This document shows, piece after piece, positions 33,930 through 46,819 of a stretch of DNA of 64,000 nt. Positions within the stretch are counted from its first letter, which is position 1. Each line of letters opens with the position of its first letter. The stretch is from Plectrocnemia conspersa (Eukaryota > Arthropoda > Insecta > Trichoptera > Polycentropodidae), in the NCBI GenBank assembly GCA_009617715.1, contig VTFK01000112.1:62001-126000 (forward strand). Direction: 5' to 3'. Under the pieces are notes generated by a model. It had not been told where the DNA came from, searched no databases, and worked only from the letters and a program-made list of their open reading frames with translations. A program made the position numbers and the translations under genes.

Positions 33930-35560
33930 ATACAAAATTTATACCACAAAATATTTAAAAAAAAAACTATGGGGTACATTATGGGGCAGTGTACATTTTA
34001 TTAGATTATTTGTTATTACAGTTATTTATATCATCCGTAAATTGCCGTAGTTCTTCGTCATATAGTCGTCGGTTATCTAAAATCTGCTTTATGGCGACTG
34101 CGTTACTACCGACCGAATGTTCGGCTGCTCAAGATCTCAATCTCTGACACGGAGTCTTGAACTTATACGCAATATTTTTATCGCTGGGAGAAGGAAAAAA
34201 CCTCTTTTATTATCTAAGGGTTTTAAGGTCAAGAGAAATTCCAGGCCGTGAATGCATTTTTTTAGAAAATTCTATTTATAGTAAGATGTTCACAAACGTT
34301 TTTTTATGTTGCAGCTGCGCTTCGGAATTTGTTTCGAATTGAATGACGTTGGTAGCGTAATTTTTATTAGTGTTTTTGCGTGCTGCACTGCGTTTCTAAA
34401 ATTGTTATTACATGTGTATTATGTAATACACTTGCTTAGAATTATGTTATTTTGGCGCAACATAAGAAATTGACTTAGTCAATCTGGCTTTTTTTCTTTT
34501 TTATCTAGTATTGTGTTGATGTTGGTTTAATCGACCACAAGGCTTCAAATAATGAAGCACTGTAAATTATTTGCTCTCTTGTCTGTCGATTACAATATTT
34601 TAAATTCTATCTGCACTAATTCGTAAGATGTTGGTTTTCTTACACTACTCTCTGTAAGTCCAAAATTAATTTATTTCTTTAATTGTTGCATCAATGATAA
34701 ACTTTTAATTTCATCAGTGCATTATAATGATTTAATGGAGTCGCGAGGGTTCATATAATTCGTCGAGCCATTAAATAATCTGCGAATAAATTCTTTACCC
34801 ATTTTACATATTTCTGCTGTTGAAGAATAACTAAAGAAGTCATTCTATTTTTAACTGGTGAAAGATTTTGCATATATTTAATTAATTACATCAATATCTG
34901 TTTTTTTTCGATTGTATAATTTCGCTTTAATTGCCCGTTGAAATTTCAAGCTAAGCTTAGTTGTGATATTTTACAATTGTTTTAACAAAAATTTTAAGGC
35001 CCATTCGGCTTGCAATAATAATCGTGAGACAATTGTTAATAACAGCTGTTGCTACTTTACAAAAACAATATAAAAAAATCTTTTTGGATTATTAATTTCC
35101 ATGCGTAATTTATTCTTTTAGATCACCATAGCAATGATAAAACCGTCGGCCGGTTAGAGTAATAGAAAATCGCAAAAAATTGTTGATCATGGAAATACTT
35201 TTGATCTTTCAAGAAAGTATGCATATTTTCAAACAACTGGCATGAACACCTTCGGAGTGTCTTTTTTTATTACTTAAGTAAAAATGAGGCGAGTTCGAAT
35301 GGTAAAATTTTTAAAAATTGGTATCAATTTTTTTTTCATTCCCAGACCGCTATTAAAACCTTCCAAGAAGTATGCATATTAGGCGTGAACCCGATTTTAC
35401 TTATGCAGCGTTATGAAAAGGGCAGTGGTTGTAAATCTTTTTAAAATATTCGTACAAACTTAATTTTATAAAATAAAAAAATCTTCATAAAATATCTCGA
35501 GAAATTAAAATTCTCGATTTGACATTTTTCTCGAGAAATTCTCGAGAAGAAACACTAATA
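33930..35560. other. AT-rich desert, no gene
   Basis: No coding signal. A short GC-richer patch at 34,030-34,140 has no recognised content. Confidence 0.3.
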
Positions 35561-35570
35561 GCAGGTATAA

Positions 35571-35780
35571 CACAGGCCCAAGCACGCTTCCCTGAGGGAC
35601 GCCTTGAATTTATAGGAAAAAATATATTCTTTCTTCACCATGCTATACCATCACCTTTTAGTACCTTGAAGAAATAATGAGGCAGGTTCATTTTTAATTT
35701 CTATAATAAATTCTCATGCCAAACCTTATCAAAAGCCTGTGTAATGTCCAAGAATGCTGCAGAAAAATATCGTTTTTCTT
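35571..35780 (-). pseudogene. Jockey-like LINE reverse transcriptase fragment
   Basis: The minus strand encodes FSAAFLDITQAFDKVWHENLL (AFDKVWH is the first RT catalytic block) and, after a frame change, KMNLPHYF and the VPQGSVLGP-like block (GCGTCCCTCAGGGAAGCGTG). Internal stops and shifts make it dead. It is a different family from the 43-45 kb LINE. Confidence 0.75.
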
Positions 35781-35799
35781 TCAGTTTCTTAGATATTTT

Positions 35800-36450
35800 G
35801 TTAGCAATTCTGTTCACCTATTCAATTGTTAAGTTTTATGTGATTTCTTTAAAAAGTAACCATTTAGGTATTAAAATGCGTGGATAAAGTTTTTCTTACT
35901 TTTTTTAATAAAATCTGGACACGTTATATATTATTTTTATTAATTGATTTTTTCGTATTTTTTTTATTAAGTATGTTATGGCAAATTTGTTGAAATATTC
36001 AATTACATTTAAATTGAAAATAATATGTTTTTTTTATTAAATAGCATTTTCATTGGCTTTTATGTAAAATACATTTTTATGTGCTAATTAATTTATTTAC
36101 AAACATTACAAGTCTTATTCTGAAAAAATACGTAAGCTAGTTTTCTGTTTTTTGAATATACAAATTATTATACAGTGGAGCAATATAAAATAAAATAAAA
36201 AATAAAGGTTTAATATTGAAATTGGTTTACAAAAAGTCAAAACAATGCCATCTGCTTCACATGGCGATGCACCGGCTAGCACCACAGCACGCTTTTACTA
36301 ATGTAAATCTGTTTACTAATATATAAAAACGGTATTATTTAATTTAAACAGCTCATCTCGCCTTGTGTTCCTTTACTTGCTATACACACGTTGAGATGTA
36401 TTCTAAATGAAAAAAAGAGCTTTGAATGAATGATAGATGAGTGAATTTCT
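35800..36450. other. AT-rich desert, no gene
   Basis: Nothing recognised. Confidence 0.3.
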
Positions 36451-36459
36451 TAATGGCAG

Positions 36460-36720
36460 GGTTGCGCAATGCTCTGGGCCAACTATTTGCATGAGGGTCG
36501 TTATCAAGATGACAACTTTTACTATTCGTCCGGATATCTCCGAAAGTTGCGTCCACAAATCCTGACTTTGCGGACGTTTCATTTAACTTTGATATATATT
36601 CTTAGCGTGCTTCAAAATTCTTGAGGTCGCCGAAAACACGTCGGTTTATCGCTGCGAATTGTTTCCGAAACTTTCGGCAAAGAAAGTGTAAGGTATAATA
36701 CGCTCTGATGGATTCTTTTA
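36460..36720. promoter_or_regulatory. GC-richer non-coding island with octamer
   Basis: Contains a perfect POU octamer ATTTGCAT (36,485-36,492) within a GC-richer block without an open frame. Candidate enhancer; inference only. Confidence 0.3.
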
Positions 36721-36729
36721 GTTTTAAAC

Positions 36730-38020
36730 GTTGTATGGGGTATAAAGCTCATAGAATTTAATTTATGTAGTATCGGTATTCATATAAAGGAATTAGGATG
36801 TAAATTAAACGATATTTGGGAAATCTGAATGAGACGTTAGACTGTATTTGATCAAAGCGAGTCAGAGCGGATGATAGTTAGAAATGTGTAATAGTAAAGC
36901 ATTTTAACTACAAAGCTAAGAAGGGGCAATTATCTTGCTTATGTACCTATCGCTAATCAAAGTAGTGCGACGGACTTGAATAGGTTAATGTTATGTATTT
37001 TCCTACAAATACACCCCTAAAAGGGATCATTTGAATAATCGTTTTTGATTATATTCTATCTCACTTAGTATCGAAGGATATTTGTTAATTAATTTTATTT
37101 TGGATGATATTTTTTTAATTACAATTACAACGCCACCGATAAAAAAATGTCAAAAATTAACGAATATAATCATGATCGGAAGAAATTTGAGTAATTTTTA
37201 TAATTCTAAAAATACTAATAAGTATAATTTTATTAAAATACGATTTTGGTAAACAAAATGTTTATCATTAATAGTTTATTATTTTAAAATCAGGCTGCGT
37301 ATGGAATTATTTTATGATTTTTAAATAAGCCAACTTGATTCAACTACTTTCTCTCAATTTTTTCAATCACAAAAATTCGTATATCGACATTTTTTATGTT
37401 TTCAATTTAATAATTAAGTAAAAAAATATGTATGGTATGTCAGCCCGTGCAGAGAAAAAAGTTATTTTTTTTATGTATTACTTGTTTGAAGACTTTTTGG
37501 TGTTATGATTTATTTTATTGAGTGAAGTATATGCATGAATTATAATTCAAGACATGTACTTTTGATTATTTTTTAAGGCATAAAAATAAATATATAATAG
37601 TATTGATTAAATAAATCATGATATTTATTCAATATAAAAAACTGATAGTTTTAAAGGAAGCTGTATCATCCATCTTATCTAATATATCAATCCAGTTCTT
37701 TGGCAGTACGCCATTCACCTTGCTATCTTGTATACTTTATATTTTATAAATAAGAAAATGAAGGATAATATATATTTTTTTATTTTTTATATAATATGTA
37801 GTTCTAGCCACGTATTCTTTCGAGCACAAAGCAATATAATACTCATGTAAATATCGACGTTTCGTGCTTCAGGTATAACCAAATAATAATATACGTCGAA
37901 AAATGATGAGTGTGCCAGGAGAAATGATAATTCGTAAACACATTTATGACTCATCATATTATTATTATATGTATGATATTTTTTATGGGGCGAAAGTGCG
38001 TGCTTATGGGCCAAACCTAT
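36730..38020. other. AT-rich desert, no gene
   Basis: Nothing recognised. The 75-codon minus frame at 37,787-38,014 is unsupported. Confidence 0.3.
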
Positions 38021-38029
38021 GGTCTTTCA

Positions 38030-38610
38030 GGAGAAAATCCTGGCTAATGGCGCCATCGTAAATTACACCCAAACATGCGATACTTTATGAATGATATATC
38101 GATTTACGTTTCATTAACCAAAATTATTATTGCCGGACTAATGATCGCGAGAAAAACACACTCCGAGAAGTTAAATGGAAACATTACGAGAATGTATTAT
38201 CGAATTTACGACTGAGAAACTTCTTAGGCTTTCGGATTTCAGGCCCTTTGGTGTGTCTAATGAGCTGTTAAAAGTTAATTAATTCAATGCCATCTCGTTG
38301 TAATATCTCCGAGTGTGTACTAAGTTTAAAGGCAAGGGACAAAAGTAACTCGATTAAGCTGTATCGCAAAACGGTAATTATTTAGTATACGCAAATATAT
38401 TAGTTAACCTTTCGACGTTATTATCGCGGTGTACGTATATGCTGGAACTGAATCATTAATTCCAGGATTCAATAACTTCTCTTAGATTATATTATACGTA
38501 CATACAGGCTGATCTAAGTGTAAAAGCTTTGGTTTACAGTTGCTCCAACTTGCCAAATTCAATTATAAACTTGCGCCGCCGTAACCTTACAATTGAACCT
38601 TTATATCCGA
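38030..38610. promoter_or_regulatory. GC-richer non-coding island
   Basis: Mixed-composition block with TTAATTAATTC (38,276 region) and GTACGTATATG, no coding frame. Candidate conserved element; inference from composition. Confidence 0.25.
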
Positions 38611-38619
38611 GTTAGGATT

Positions 38620-39440
38620 ATGTGTATTATATGTATATTTTTTTTAAAGTTTATCCTACATGCCGAATTTTTAATAAACACCCTCTGAAATGTATGCGCT
38701 TTGTAAGAAACGACGCTGTTTTAAAATGTTATTATATATGAGAAAGTCGGCGAGCAAATAGCTCCGTTCCTCGACTTATATTTTCATTTTTTAAAAATGG
38801 TTAAGGTGGGAAAACGACGCGAGAACAAAGGCTTGGTTCTATTAAAAAAAGGAAAAATAAATAGAAGGAAAAAACGGTAAGTCGCAGCCGAGGTTCTTTT
38901 ATAAATTCAGTACAGCGTTTTGTAGGTATGTATAAACACATACCTCAAGTTTTATATAATTTAATGTAAAATGAAAAATATATTATTGTGCTTGTGTTGT
39001 TGCATTTTCATTATCGACTTTATAAAAAAAATTAATAACTTAACTGATTTGTTAAAATTTAAAATTCATATTTATTTTTTTGGGAACACATTTTTTTCCC
39101 CAGAAAATAGCATATCTATTAATCTAAAATTTTGAATATAAAAATAAGCAAAAATTTCGCGATTTTCAGTATATTAATTTTTCAATGTCCTTTACATTTA
39201 AAAAATAGGTTTTTTGTCACATAAGAAACTCTTAAACCTAGCCAAACAATAATAGTAAGCTTATATTTAAATCAGCTAGGGTTTTTACACGAGGAATTAA
39301 AACAAAGACTGTACTTGGCAAAATAAGTCGAATAACTCTCACTAGAAAAATTTACTTTCTTATGGAAATAGCGCGAGAAATATTTATCTATTAGCGGAAA
39401 TATTTATCTTTGATCCTCTGCAGTAATATTTTATTAAATT
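38620..39440. other. AT-rich desert, no gene
   Basis: Nothing recognised. Confidence 0.3.
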
Positions 39441-39474
39441 TATAGAGTAATTACATATTAGAATATGGTGATAA

Positions 39475-39610
39475 GAGAGATTGACGCACGAAGCGCCACC
39501 GGCCGTGGTCTTCCCGTCGAGATACGGTAAAAAAACGTACTGCCCTCTGCCGCCACATCAGTGTTAAGTGTTGTCTAGTTTTGGCCATAATAAATAAAAT
39601 AAATAAATAG
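39475..39610 (+). repeat. SINE-like retroposon candidate
   Basis: A GC-rich head (AAGCGCCACCGGCCGTGG, CCCTCTGCCGCC) is followed by AGTTTTGGCCATAATA and an ATAAATAAAATAAATAAATA tail. The AGTTTTGGCCATAA block recurs at about 63,032-63,045. No clear A/B boxes were found, so the class is uncertain. Confidence 0.35.
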
Positions 39611-39619
39611 CCCCCCACA

Positions 39620-41920
39620 GTTTCATCCACCATATTCTCCAGACCCTGCTCTTTCCAATTACTATTTATTTCAATAGACGGATTAAAAAATTAAAAATGC
39701 AGAGCTATCGGAATATTTTTCAATCAAGCATCCAACATATAATACTAATATAATTTAATAAAAAAAATACTAGTTTAATAAAAAATCATAGAATAAATTT
39801 TTAAATCATCTTTTTTAATTTTACTTTTGAAAATGCTTTTATTTAAAGTTAACATATGTTGCAATATAAAAAATAAAATTACTTTCCCAAATTTAAAATG
39901 CGAAACAATCGAGATAGCTTCCACTGCATAAGTTGGTTTTTAATTGCTTGATTTTATTAGTTTGAGTTTGTTCTAAGTTTTTAGGATGATTAAATATTTT
40001 TATACTGGTATTAGAATATTTTTTTTATTTAGTCTTATACATATTTCAAAATTCAGGACTTATAAAACTGGTTATTTTTTTTGCCATTTTTACTCAACGA
40101 AATTATAATTTAATTATACAAACATTAACTGATTTTAAAGTATTTTTCAATACTTAATATATACGGATTTGTGTGACAAGTTTCTCATTTAAAAGTTACA
40201 GTTACAATAGTTTAAGACATTTCCGTACAATATATCATTGGTTGCTGTGGTGCAGTGTCGTCTCGAAGTTGAACTTTTGGATATTCAAGGCTGCTTTTCT
40301 GTCTTCGATATGTCATCTGGGTTGATTCGGCATTGGTCAGTTTGGTTGTGAGCTTAAACAGAATTCTCATGTATTCTAACTCAGAACAAAGTGGTGGTTC
40401 AAGTTTAAGTGATACTTAAAAATATATACTTGTATGGCTTTTAAGTGATCAGAGAAAAGGAAAGATAGTAACGCTATAACTCGTCCTTGATCTCTTGAGC
40501 AATCTGGATGATTTGTTACATAATATATATAATACTGTAAACTTCTTGTTCAAAATTGCATACGTTTGGCAAGCAATAAAATTCGTAGTTTCATTACCTG
40601 CTCGTTCTGAGATGGTATTTTGGCGGTACACATCTTGGATTGCATCAAAGAAAGTTATATTACTTATGTATTAATATAACTTACTGTGTTTCACGCGAAT
40701 CTAGATTCTTATAATATTATAAATGGACAAGCTATGAGACTTTTTTTTAAACAAAATGAAGGTTTATAATTGAAATATATAAAAAAATCATTAATCAAAT
40801 TAAAATAAAGTGTGCTATTATATTTCAATACAATTTATATAACAATTTGTATTTTATCAAATAATTAAAATATTCAAAGTGGCTCTCATGGTTATTGGGT
40901 TTCCAAACATTGTTAAAGTGAAATTAAAATGGCGTTCATGTAATAAAATCATTTATTATAGCGAAAATGATGTAAATAGCTTGCTCAAAATATAGATTAT
41001 ATCTACCTCAATCAGAGGCGCTCGTGATTTTGTGGCAAGCAGAAAATTCAATTAACTAAAAAATCTACAAAAAATATATCATATTTTGCTGACACTAACA
41101 TTATATAATATATATACACCTAAAGTCTAAACTTATGTAATAAAAAAAACTAGAAGCGAAAAAAAGTCAAAAATTTTCGTAGCGCTGTTATTATGTAACA
41201 AATTTGCGTTTCCTAATTAAAATTTCTTCCAGTAATCAATCTTAGTGAAATGCTGCGAACGTTGATAATGAAGTAAACCATATTTGCCTGAATTTTACTT
41301 CTTTTAAGTATTTTTAAAAGAGCGATTCAGAATGGTCTGTCCGTTATTATTGTTTAACGCTTATCTAAAAACAGTCAATAAATCAAATTTGTGTTAAATT
41401 TTTTTTTCATGACAAAAGTTCATGACAAGTTTTAGTATTTATTTTGTTTTAAAGTAATACAAAATGATAAAGACGCTCAATATTTTTTTCTTAATTTGTT
41501 ATATTTAGCTGATTTTATTTTAAATTAAAGTAATTTTACACTTTTATTCCTGCACAAAATCAAGTTAATTATAACAGTGCTGATATACTGATCAGATGCG
41601 TAATGTTATAGGACTGCTAGAAATTGCTTTGTCTCTATAAAGTTTGAACATGGCGACTGTTAATCCGAGCACGGTTGTCACTCGCGACAACCCAGGTAGG
41701 AGATCGGGCCTAGAATCGGTTCTAGAATGTTACTGCGAAGCAAGGGCTGGTTTGGCTAGAACTGTAGTGTGATTGGTTATAGTGAAAATTCTATCAAATC
41801 TTCGGTGTTGATTAGTACTACTTTAAATTAAAAATATGATCAAATAAATATATTGAAATGTCATTTTCATGTTACCGCTAGAAAAAATACATTATTTTAT
41901 GAATCTCTGAACCGCCTCTG
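39620..41920. other. AT-rich desert, no gene
   Basis: No coding signal. A GC-richer patch at 41,640-41,780 contains a short inverted repeat (GTTGTC...GACAAC). Confidence 0.3.
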
Positions 41921-41929
41921 ATAGCATCT

Positions 41930-42360
41930 CGCAGTTCGCTGATCAGCTCTCATCTGCTTTAATCTGAGCTTTAACCGCACGGTTTCCCGTTTTCCGCTAT
42001 GGGCTCACACCCACATACACACATCAGTTTGATTTATACACAACGTATTTTTCACGTGATGCCGAGGGGGCAGATGTTCATTATAATTATCGCCCTTTTC
42101 GGGGTTGAACCTTGTTTTGCATGGTTTTCGCCACCACACACACAAATATCTCAGCACGTGCTCTGGGCTTTCTATGTATGTGTTAGCACTTAAGGGTCCA
42201 GAATAGGAAAACTTGTACAGCGAAGGCGTATGGGAAAGAGGATTATATTTACGCGGGATATCCTCACGTCTTCTTATCCGTCATTAATCATCCTTGATCT
42301 GGCGTGTCTGTAAACCTTCCGTCTCACCTCATATTAGTCCACCCCCAACCCATATTTCAA
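41930..42360. promoter_or_regulatory. GC-richer non-coding island
   Basis: Composition-shifted block (CGCACGGTTTCCCGTTTTCC, CACACCCACATACACACATC) with no supported coding frame. Possibly regulatory. Confidence 0.25.
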
Positions 42361-42985
42361 CAACAAAAAAGCTGTCTAAATAATAAACACGTTACAATTT
42401 TTCCGCCACGAGTAGATCAACCTTTTCAATAGACTGACTTTATTACGAGTGGAGTTATTTAATATAAATATATAAAATATTGTAAGATATCTAGATTATT
42501 AATAATATTAGTAAGTAAGATTTTTTAATATAAACGAGTAATAGTATAAATTAACTTTAAGTTAAGATTATTTTGAATGTAATTTGCTAATGGTAATAAA
42601 AAAAATCTATTGGATCTTAAATAGGCGTAGTTTCAAGTCCAGTTTCAACGCAAACTTAATATTGGTATCGCTATAGCAGCAGAACGCTTGCGAGTCAACA
42701 AGCCCGGATCTTCTCGCACAAACTCGTTAGCTTGCGCGACATTCTCTTTGCTTCTTTTGCTCCGTGGCTGCCCTGTATTTTCTTATTTAGTGTTGAACCG
42801 GTCTCCTCGAACTTTCTGAGCCACGATTAAATTAACACTCGGACATTGATTCACACTGTGTAATCGGTAGTGTTTGCGCAGAACGCGTATTGTTCCCTCG
42901 TGAAGCAATCCATTGCGACTAAATTTTCAAGGAGCACATTCCCGCATGGTTCATGCTCAGTGCAAAAACTTATGGCCAGCCTGTG

Positions 42986-42989
<4 letters not shown>

Positions 42990-43070
<81 letters not shown>
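42990..43070. repeat. (TA)n array, ~40 units
   Basis: Uninterrupted TA dinucleotide run. Open frames encoding alternating Tyr-Ile here are artefacts. Confidence 0.95.
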
Positions 43071-43073
<3 letters not shown>

Positions 43074-43309
43074 CATATTTATCTTATTAGTTTTTAGAAT
43101 TTTAACATAAAATATAAGTATTTGATGAGATAATTTGTAGTGTGGAAAAATGTGGCAAAAATCGTATTAGTTTTGCTTTTTAATATACGTACAAATTCGT
43201 AATAGTTTTTGTTTTCTGCTCTCACTCCCTTTGTTACTTCTACTATCACTTCAAGAGCTGTAAACAATATTTTTAGGCCACATCGTATTAATCTTACATA
43301 TATCAATAC

Positions 43310-45338
43310 AATCGGGACATCCATCTGCTCTCGAGGAATTTCGTACATTAAGAGCACGCGTTAAGTGTTTAATAGTTTCCTGTCATCGCAATCATTACAA
43401 AAGTTGCCAAAAACAAATAATTAATGATCCCAAAACGTTCTGGAAATTCATTAACACTAAACGTGCTACTCAGTCGACGTCGAAAGTGATGAACCTCGAC
43501 GATAAAACATTGGGCGGTTCACAAAATATTGCTGACGGTTTTGCGCAATATTTTCGTTCTGTTTTCGAGGAATCTTTTTTGCCTTCTGCTCAGTCGCTTC
43601 CATCTTCATGTTCTTGGTCTTCAGTACTGACCATCAAAGAAACTAAGCACTCAGATCTTAAATACTGATTTAATAAATTAAAGACAGAACGTTCTTCTGG
43701 ACCTGATTTAATTCCCGATTTTATTTTGAATGGTTGCGAAGTCAGTCTCGCTGTTCCTCTAAAATGTATTTATGATCTGATTCTCAAAACATCATCATTT
43801 CCTGATCTATGGAAATGCACGAAAGTCACTCCTATTCATAAAAAGGGTGACAAATTATATATAAAGAATTATAGACCAGTCGCAGTGTTGTCAGCTCCTG
43901 CTAAATTACTTGAAATAATTATTCATAAATATCTCTATAATCACTTTCGGCAAGTTTTGTTATACCAACAGCACGGGTTTCGTCCTGCCCATTCCACTGT
44001 TACTAACCTTCTGTCGTTCACCAAAACGGTGACAACTTCTCTCGATGCGGGAATTCAAGTAGACGTCGTGTATACAGATTTTGAGAAAGCCTTTGACAAC
44101 GTTTGTCATAGGTTATTATTAAAAAATTGTCGAACCTCGGTTGCTCAGATAATTTAACTCGGTTATTCTCGAGTTATTTAAGCAATCGTAGACAGCTTGT
44201 AGCCTATGGTGGCCGATTGTCAAAAGAATATTTTACCCCTTCGGGGGCTCCTCAAGGATCCAATCTGGGACCTCTGCTTTTTGTGTTATTTATTAATGAC
44301 ATAAATACAGCAATTAAAAATTCAAGTTTTCTTCTGTACGCAGATGATTTAAAATTATATAAATGCATTCGATCTGTTGTGGACTCCTTATCTCTACAAA
44401 GTGATTTAAACTCTCTGTGGAGATGGGCTTCCGTTAACCGTCTGTTCTTTAGTGTCGGAAAGTACCATATTGTGTCATTTTCTCGATCCCGTTCGCCATC
44501 AGCTTATTTCTACAATCTCGGTGGTAACATTTTGACTAGAGAAACTTCCATTAACGATCTCGGAATCACTTTCGAGAGCAAATGGAGGTTCTCTCTACAC
44601 ATACACGACGTCTGTGACAAATCTTCCAAGATGCTCGGATTTGTTATGAGGAATGCCTTTCACTTTGACGATCCGTCAGTTATTCGCATCCTCTATGACA
44701 CATTAGTTCGTAGCATTCTTGAATCGGGATCTATAATTTGGAATCCCCGAATAGCCAAATATTCCTTTTAGTGGAAAAAATTCAAAAAAGGTATTTAAGA
44801 TACCTTTACAAAAGGACATTTGGTTATTATCCGTACTTATATCCCAGCGCCTTTCTTTTAGGGGCATTGGGATATGATTCGCTGAGTTCTTGCAGAAAGC
44901 TGTATGTCGCTAAGCATTTTTTCAAACTACTAAAAGGTGCTGTCGACAATCCAGCTATTCTCGAGGAATTCCAGTTTTGGGTTCCGGAACATTTTCGAGA
45001 ATCACGATCGCGACCTCTTTTGATAGCCGTTAGGGCTAGGACATCCGCACTTGCCGTCTCGCCTATAGCTGTGGTCATCCGGCTACTCAAAACGATAGCA
45101 TTACATATTGACTTATTTAATGTTAGCTACGAGGATCTGATCCAGTTTGTATCATTTAATTTTGATATTATATAATTTTTTTGTTATATTTAAGTATTGT
45201 TATATTTATGTATATATATGTTTTTTATGTTTTATAAATTTAAAATTTGTTTTCGACCATCGTGGCGCATTGGGGTAACCTGTTAGGCCACGATGATCTT
45301 TATTTAATCTAAATAAAATAAAATAAAAAATAAAATAA
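43310..45338 (+). mobile_element. 5'-truncated Jockey/CR1-type LINE, inactive
   Basis: Encodes the linker (EFRTLRARVKCLIVSCHRNH, NDPKTFWKFIN) and a full reverse transcriptase. RT blocks in order are ERSSGPDLIP, WKCTKVTPIHKKGDK with NYRPVAVLS, QHGFRPAHSTVTNL, VVYTDFEKAFDNV, APQGSNLGPLLFVLFINDI and the catalytic YADD (codons 44,337-44,348). A C-terminal tail ends FVSFNFDII at 45,175. No endonuclease is present, so it is 5'-truncated near 43,310. An in-frame TGA (43,666-43,668) and two frameshifts (near 44,125 and 44,768) inactivate it. The 3' UTR ends in a stem-loop and an AAATAAAATAAAATAAA tail, the signature of target-primed reverse transcription. It is the best-preserved autonomous-type element in the window. 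Confidence 0.9.
45258..45295 (+). other. LINE 3' terminal stem-loop
   Basis: CATCGTGGC (45,258-45,266) pairs perfectly with GCCACGATG (45,287-45,295) around a 20-base loop containing GCATTGGGGTAACC. It sits about 20 bp before the A-rich tail. The truncated copy at 32.3 kb keeps the pairing. It is likely the RNA structure recognised by the element's own reverse transcriptase (inference). Confidence 0.6.
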
Positions 45339-45344
45339 ACATAG

Positions 45345-46680
45345 CCATCGTATTCGTTATTGATTTGTAATTTTATGTGTATCGCTTTATTTCATACGAT
45401 GAATAAAGCTAACACTAAATGATAATTTTAAATTAAATAAGATAATTTAATTTAAGTAATAATTAAGCATTTAAAGATTATTCAATAAATTTAATTAATA
45501 TATATATACATAATTATTTTTTGTAAATATTTTAGTAAGCTCTGTTGTGTATAAGTGCATTGGGACCAACCGAGAAACACTAGATTGTGTATGCAAATTG
45601 CTTTAATATCTAGACCCGTCAGATAGTCAAGAAGCAAACTTGAATAGTTCTGGCTGTTGTGCTAAAACTTTGAACCATTGTACTGGGACTTAGGAAGTCA
45701 TTCTATTTAGAGTTTATTTACCGAAAGTCAAGCAATTCCTTTAAAAGTGAAGTCACGCGTATTAGTTTTCATATTTAAATACAAATACTTTGAAATAATA
45801 CGGTAACTGTGATACTAATTTACAATTTTATTTATATTTAAATATGAACTTGAAGGACGTTTTATTATTATTTGTATTTTCGCTTTTCTTAAGAAAATAA
45901 ATACAAGTATTTTACTTCATTCTGTACATTCCAATTAAAAAATCAAAGGCAGTTAGATGTTGTTAAACGTTTTCAACAATTTGACGTTGTAATTTACTCA
46001 ACAATAGCTGTTAGGGGTCAAAACCTTTGGGGGGCGGATATTCAAAGAATATAATTAAATCCGACCTCGACAATCAGCATTATCATTTTAATTCTTAAAA
46101 CTGACGAGAATAAACAAGGCTTTGTTCCGCTTCTCCCTTCGTCATTGTTATTTTAATGTCGACGATCGGACAAAGCTACGGATGGAATGTCTCCGTTTTC
46201 CAATCTCGACGTATTTATAAATAACTCTATTGATTTGGCGAAATCACTTGTCGTGTTTTAAAATGATACATGTACATGCAAAAATGTTTAAGCGTTTATA
46301 GTCATGCGATGCTTTGAGTATAGTGTGGCGCAAATGTAATAAATATATCTATAGGCATATTTTTTTTATGTCACCGCATAAAGGTTGTTAAAAAAGTTAA
46401 TAGAATTTTCATAAAGGCACGAATGTTGCTAAAAAAATAATTAAAATTATGAAAATAAAATTAATATTTCGCGTATTTTACACTGGAATTTGTGTGTGTT
46501 TACATATGATATTTAAATTACAGAGCCCTTGAATATAAACCATTGAATCTATTAAATTTAATAAACATTTAATCAGAAATACAATTTGATTTGGGTTCTG
46601 CCAAAGTGTAAAAAACAATATAGCTCACTATTCTTAACTATTTTTAAAAGAAATGTAGTAAGCAAAAGCTCTTAACGATG
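45345..46680. other. AT-rich desert, no gene
   Basis: No coding signal. A GC-richer patch at 46,060-46,220 is noted without assignment. Confidence 0.3.
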
Positions 46681-46689
46681 CTCGGCAAT

Positions 46690-46815
46690 TTTCGGCTGTG
46701 TGTTTTAGAGTGCCCTAGAGAATCGCGATCGCGTCCCTTATTCTTACTCGTTTCGCCCAAGACGTCAACTTTTGAGAACACTCCTCTTGCACGAATCGAT
46801 AGCTATGAGGAGTAG
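46690..46815 (+). pseudogene. LINE ORF2 C-terminal fragment
   Basis: Reads FRLCVLECPRESRSRPLFLL then VSPKTSTFENTPLARIDSYE, ending E-stop. It resembles the extreme C-terminus of the 43-45 kb LINE (FRESRSRPLLIAVRARTS...AVSPIA) and ends at TAG. No upstream RT is attached. Confidence 0.55.
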
Positions 46816-46819
46816 GAAA

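Noticed and set aside
42870..43097. Open frames of alternating Tyr-Ile across TA arrays (also 55.2-55.8 kb and 62.9-63.3 kb)
   Set aside because: They are produced by (TA)n dinucleotide runs and carry no other protein signal.
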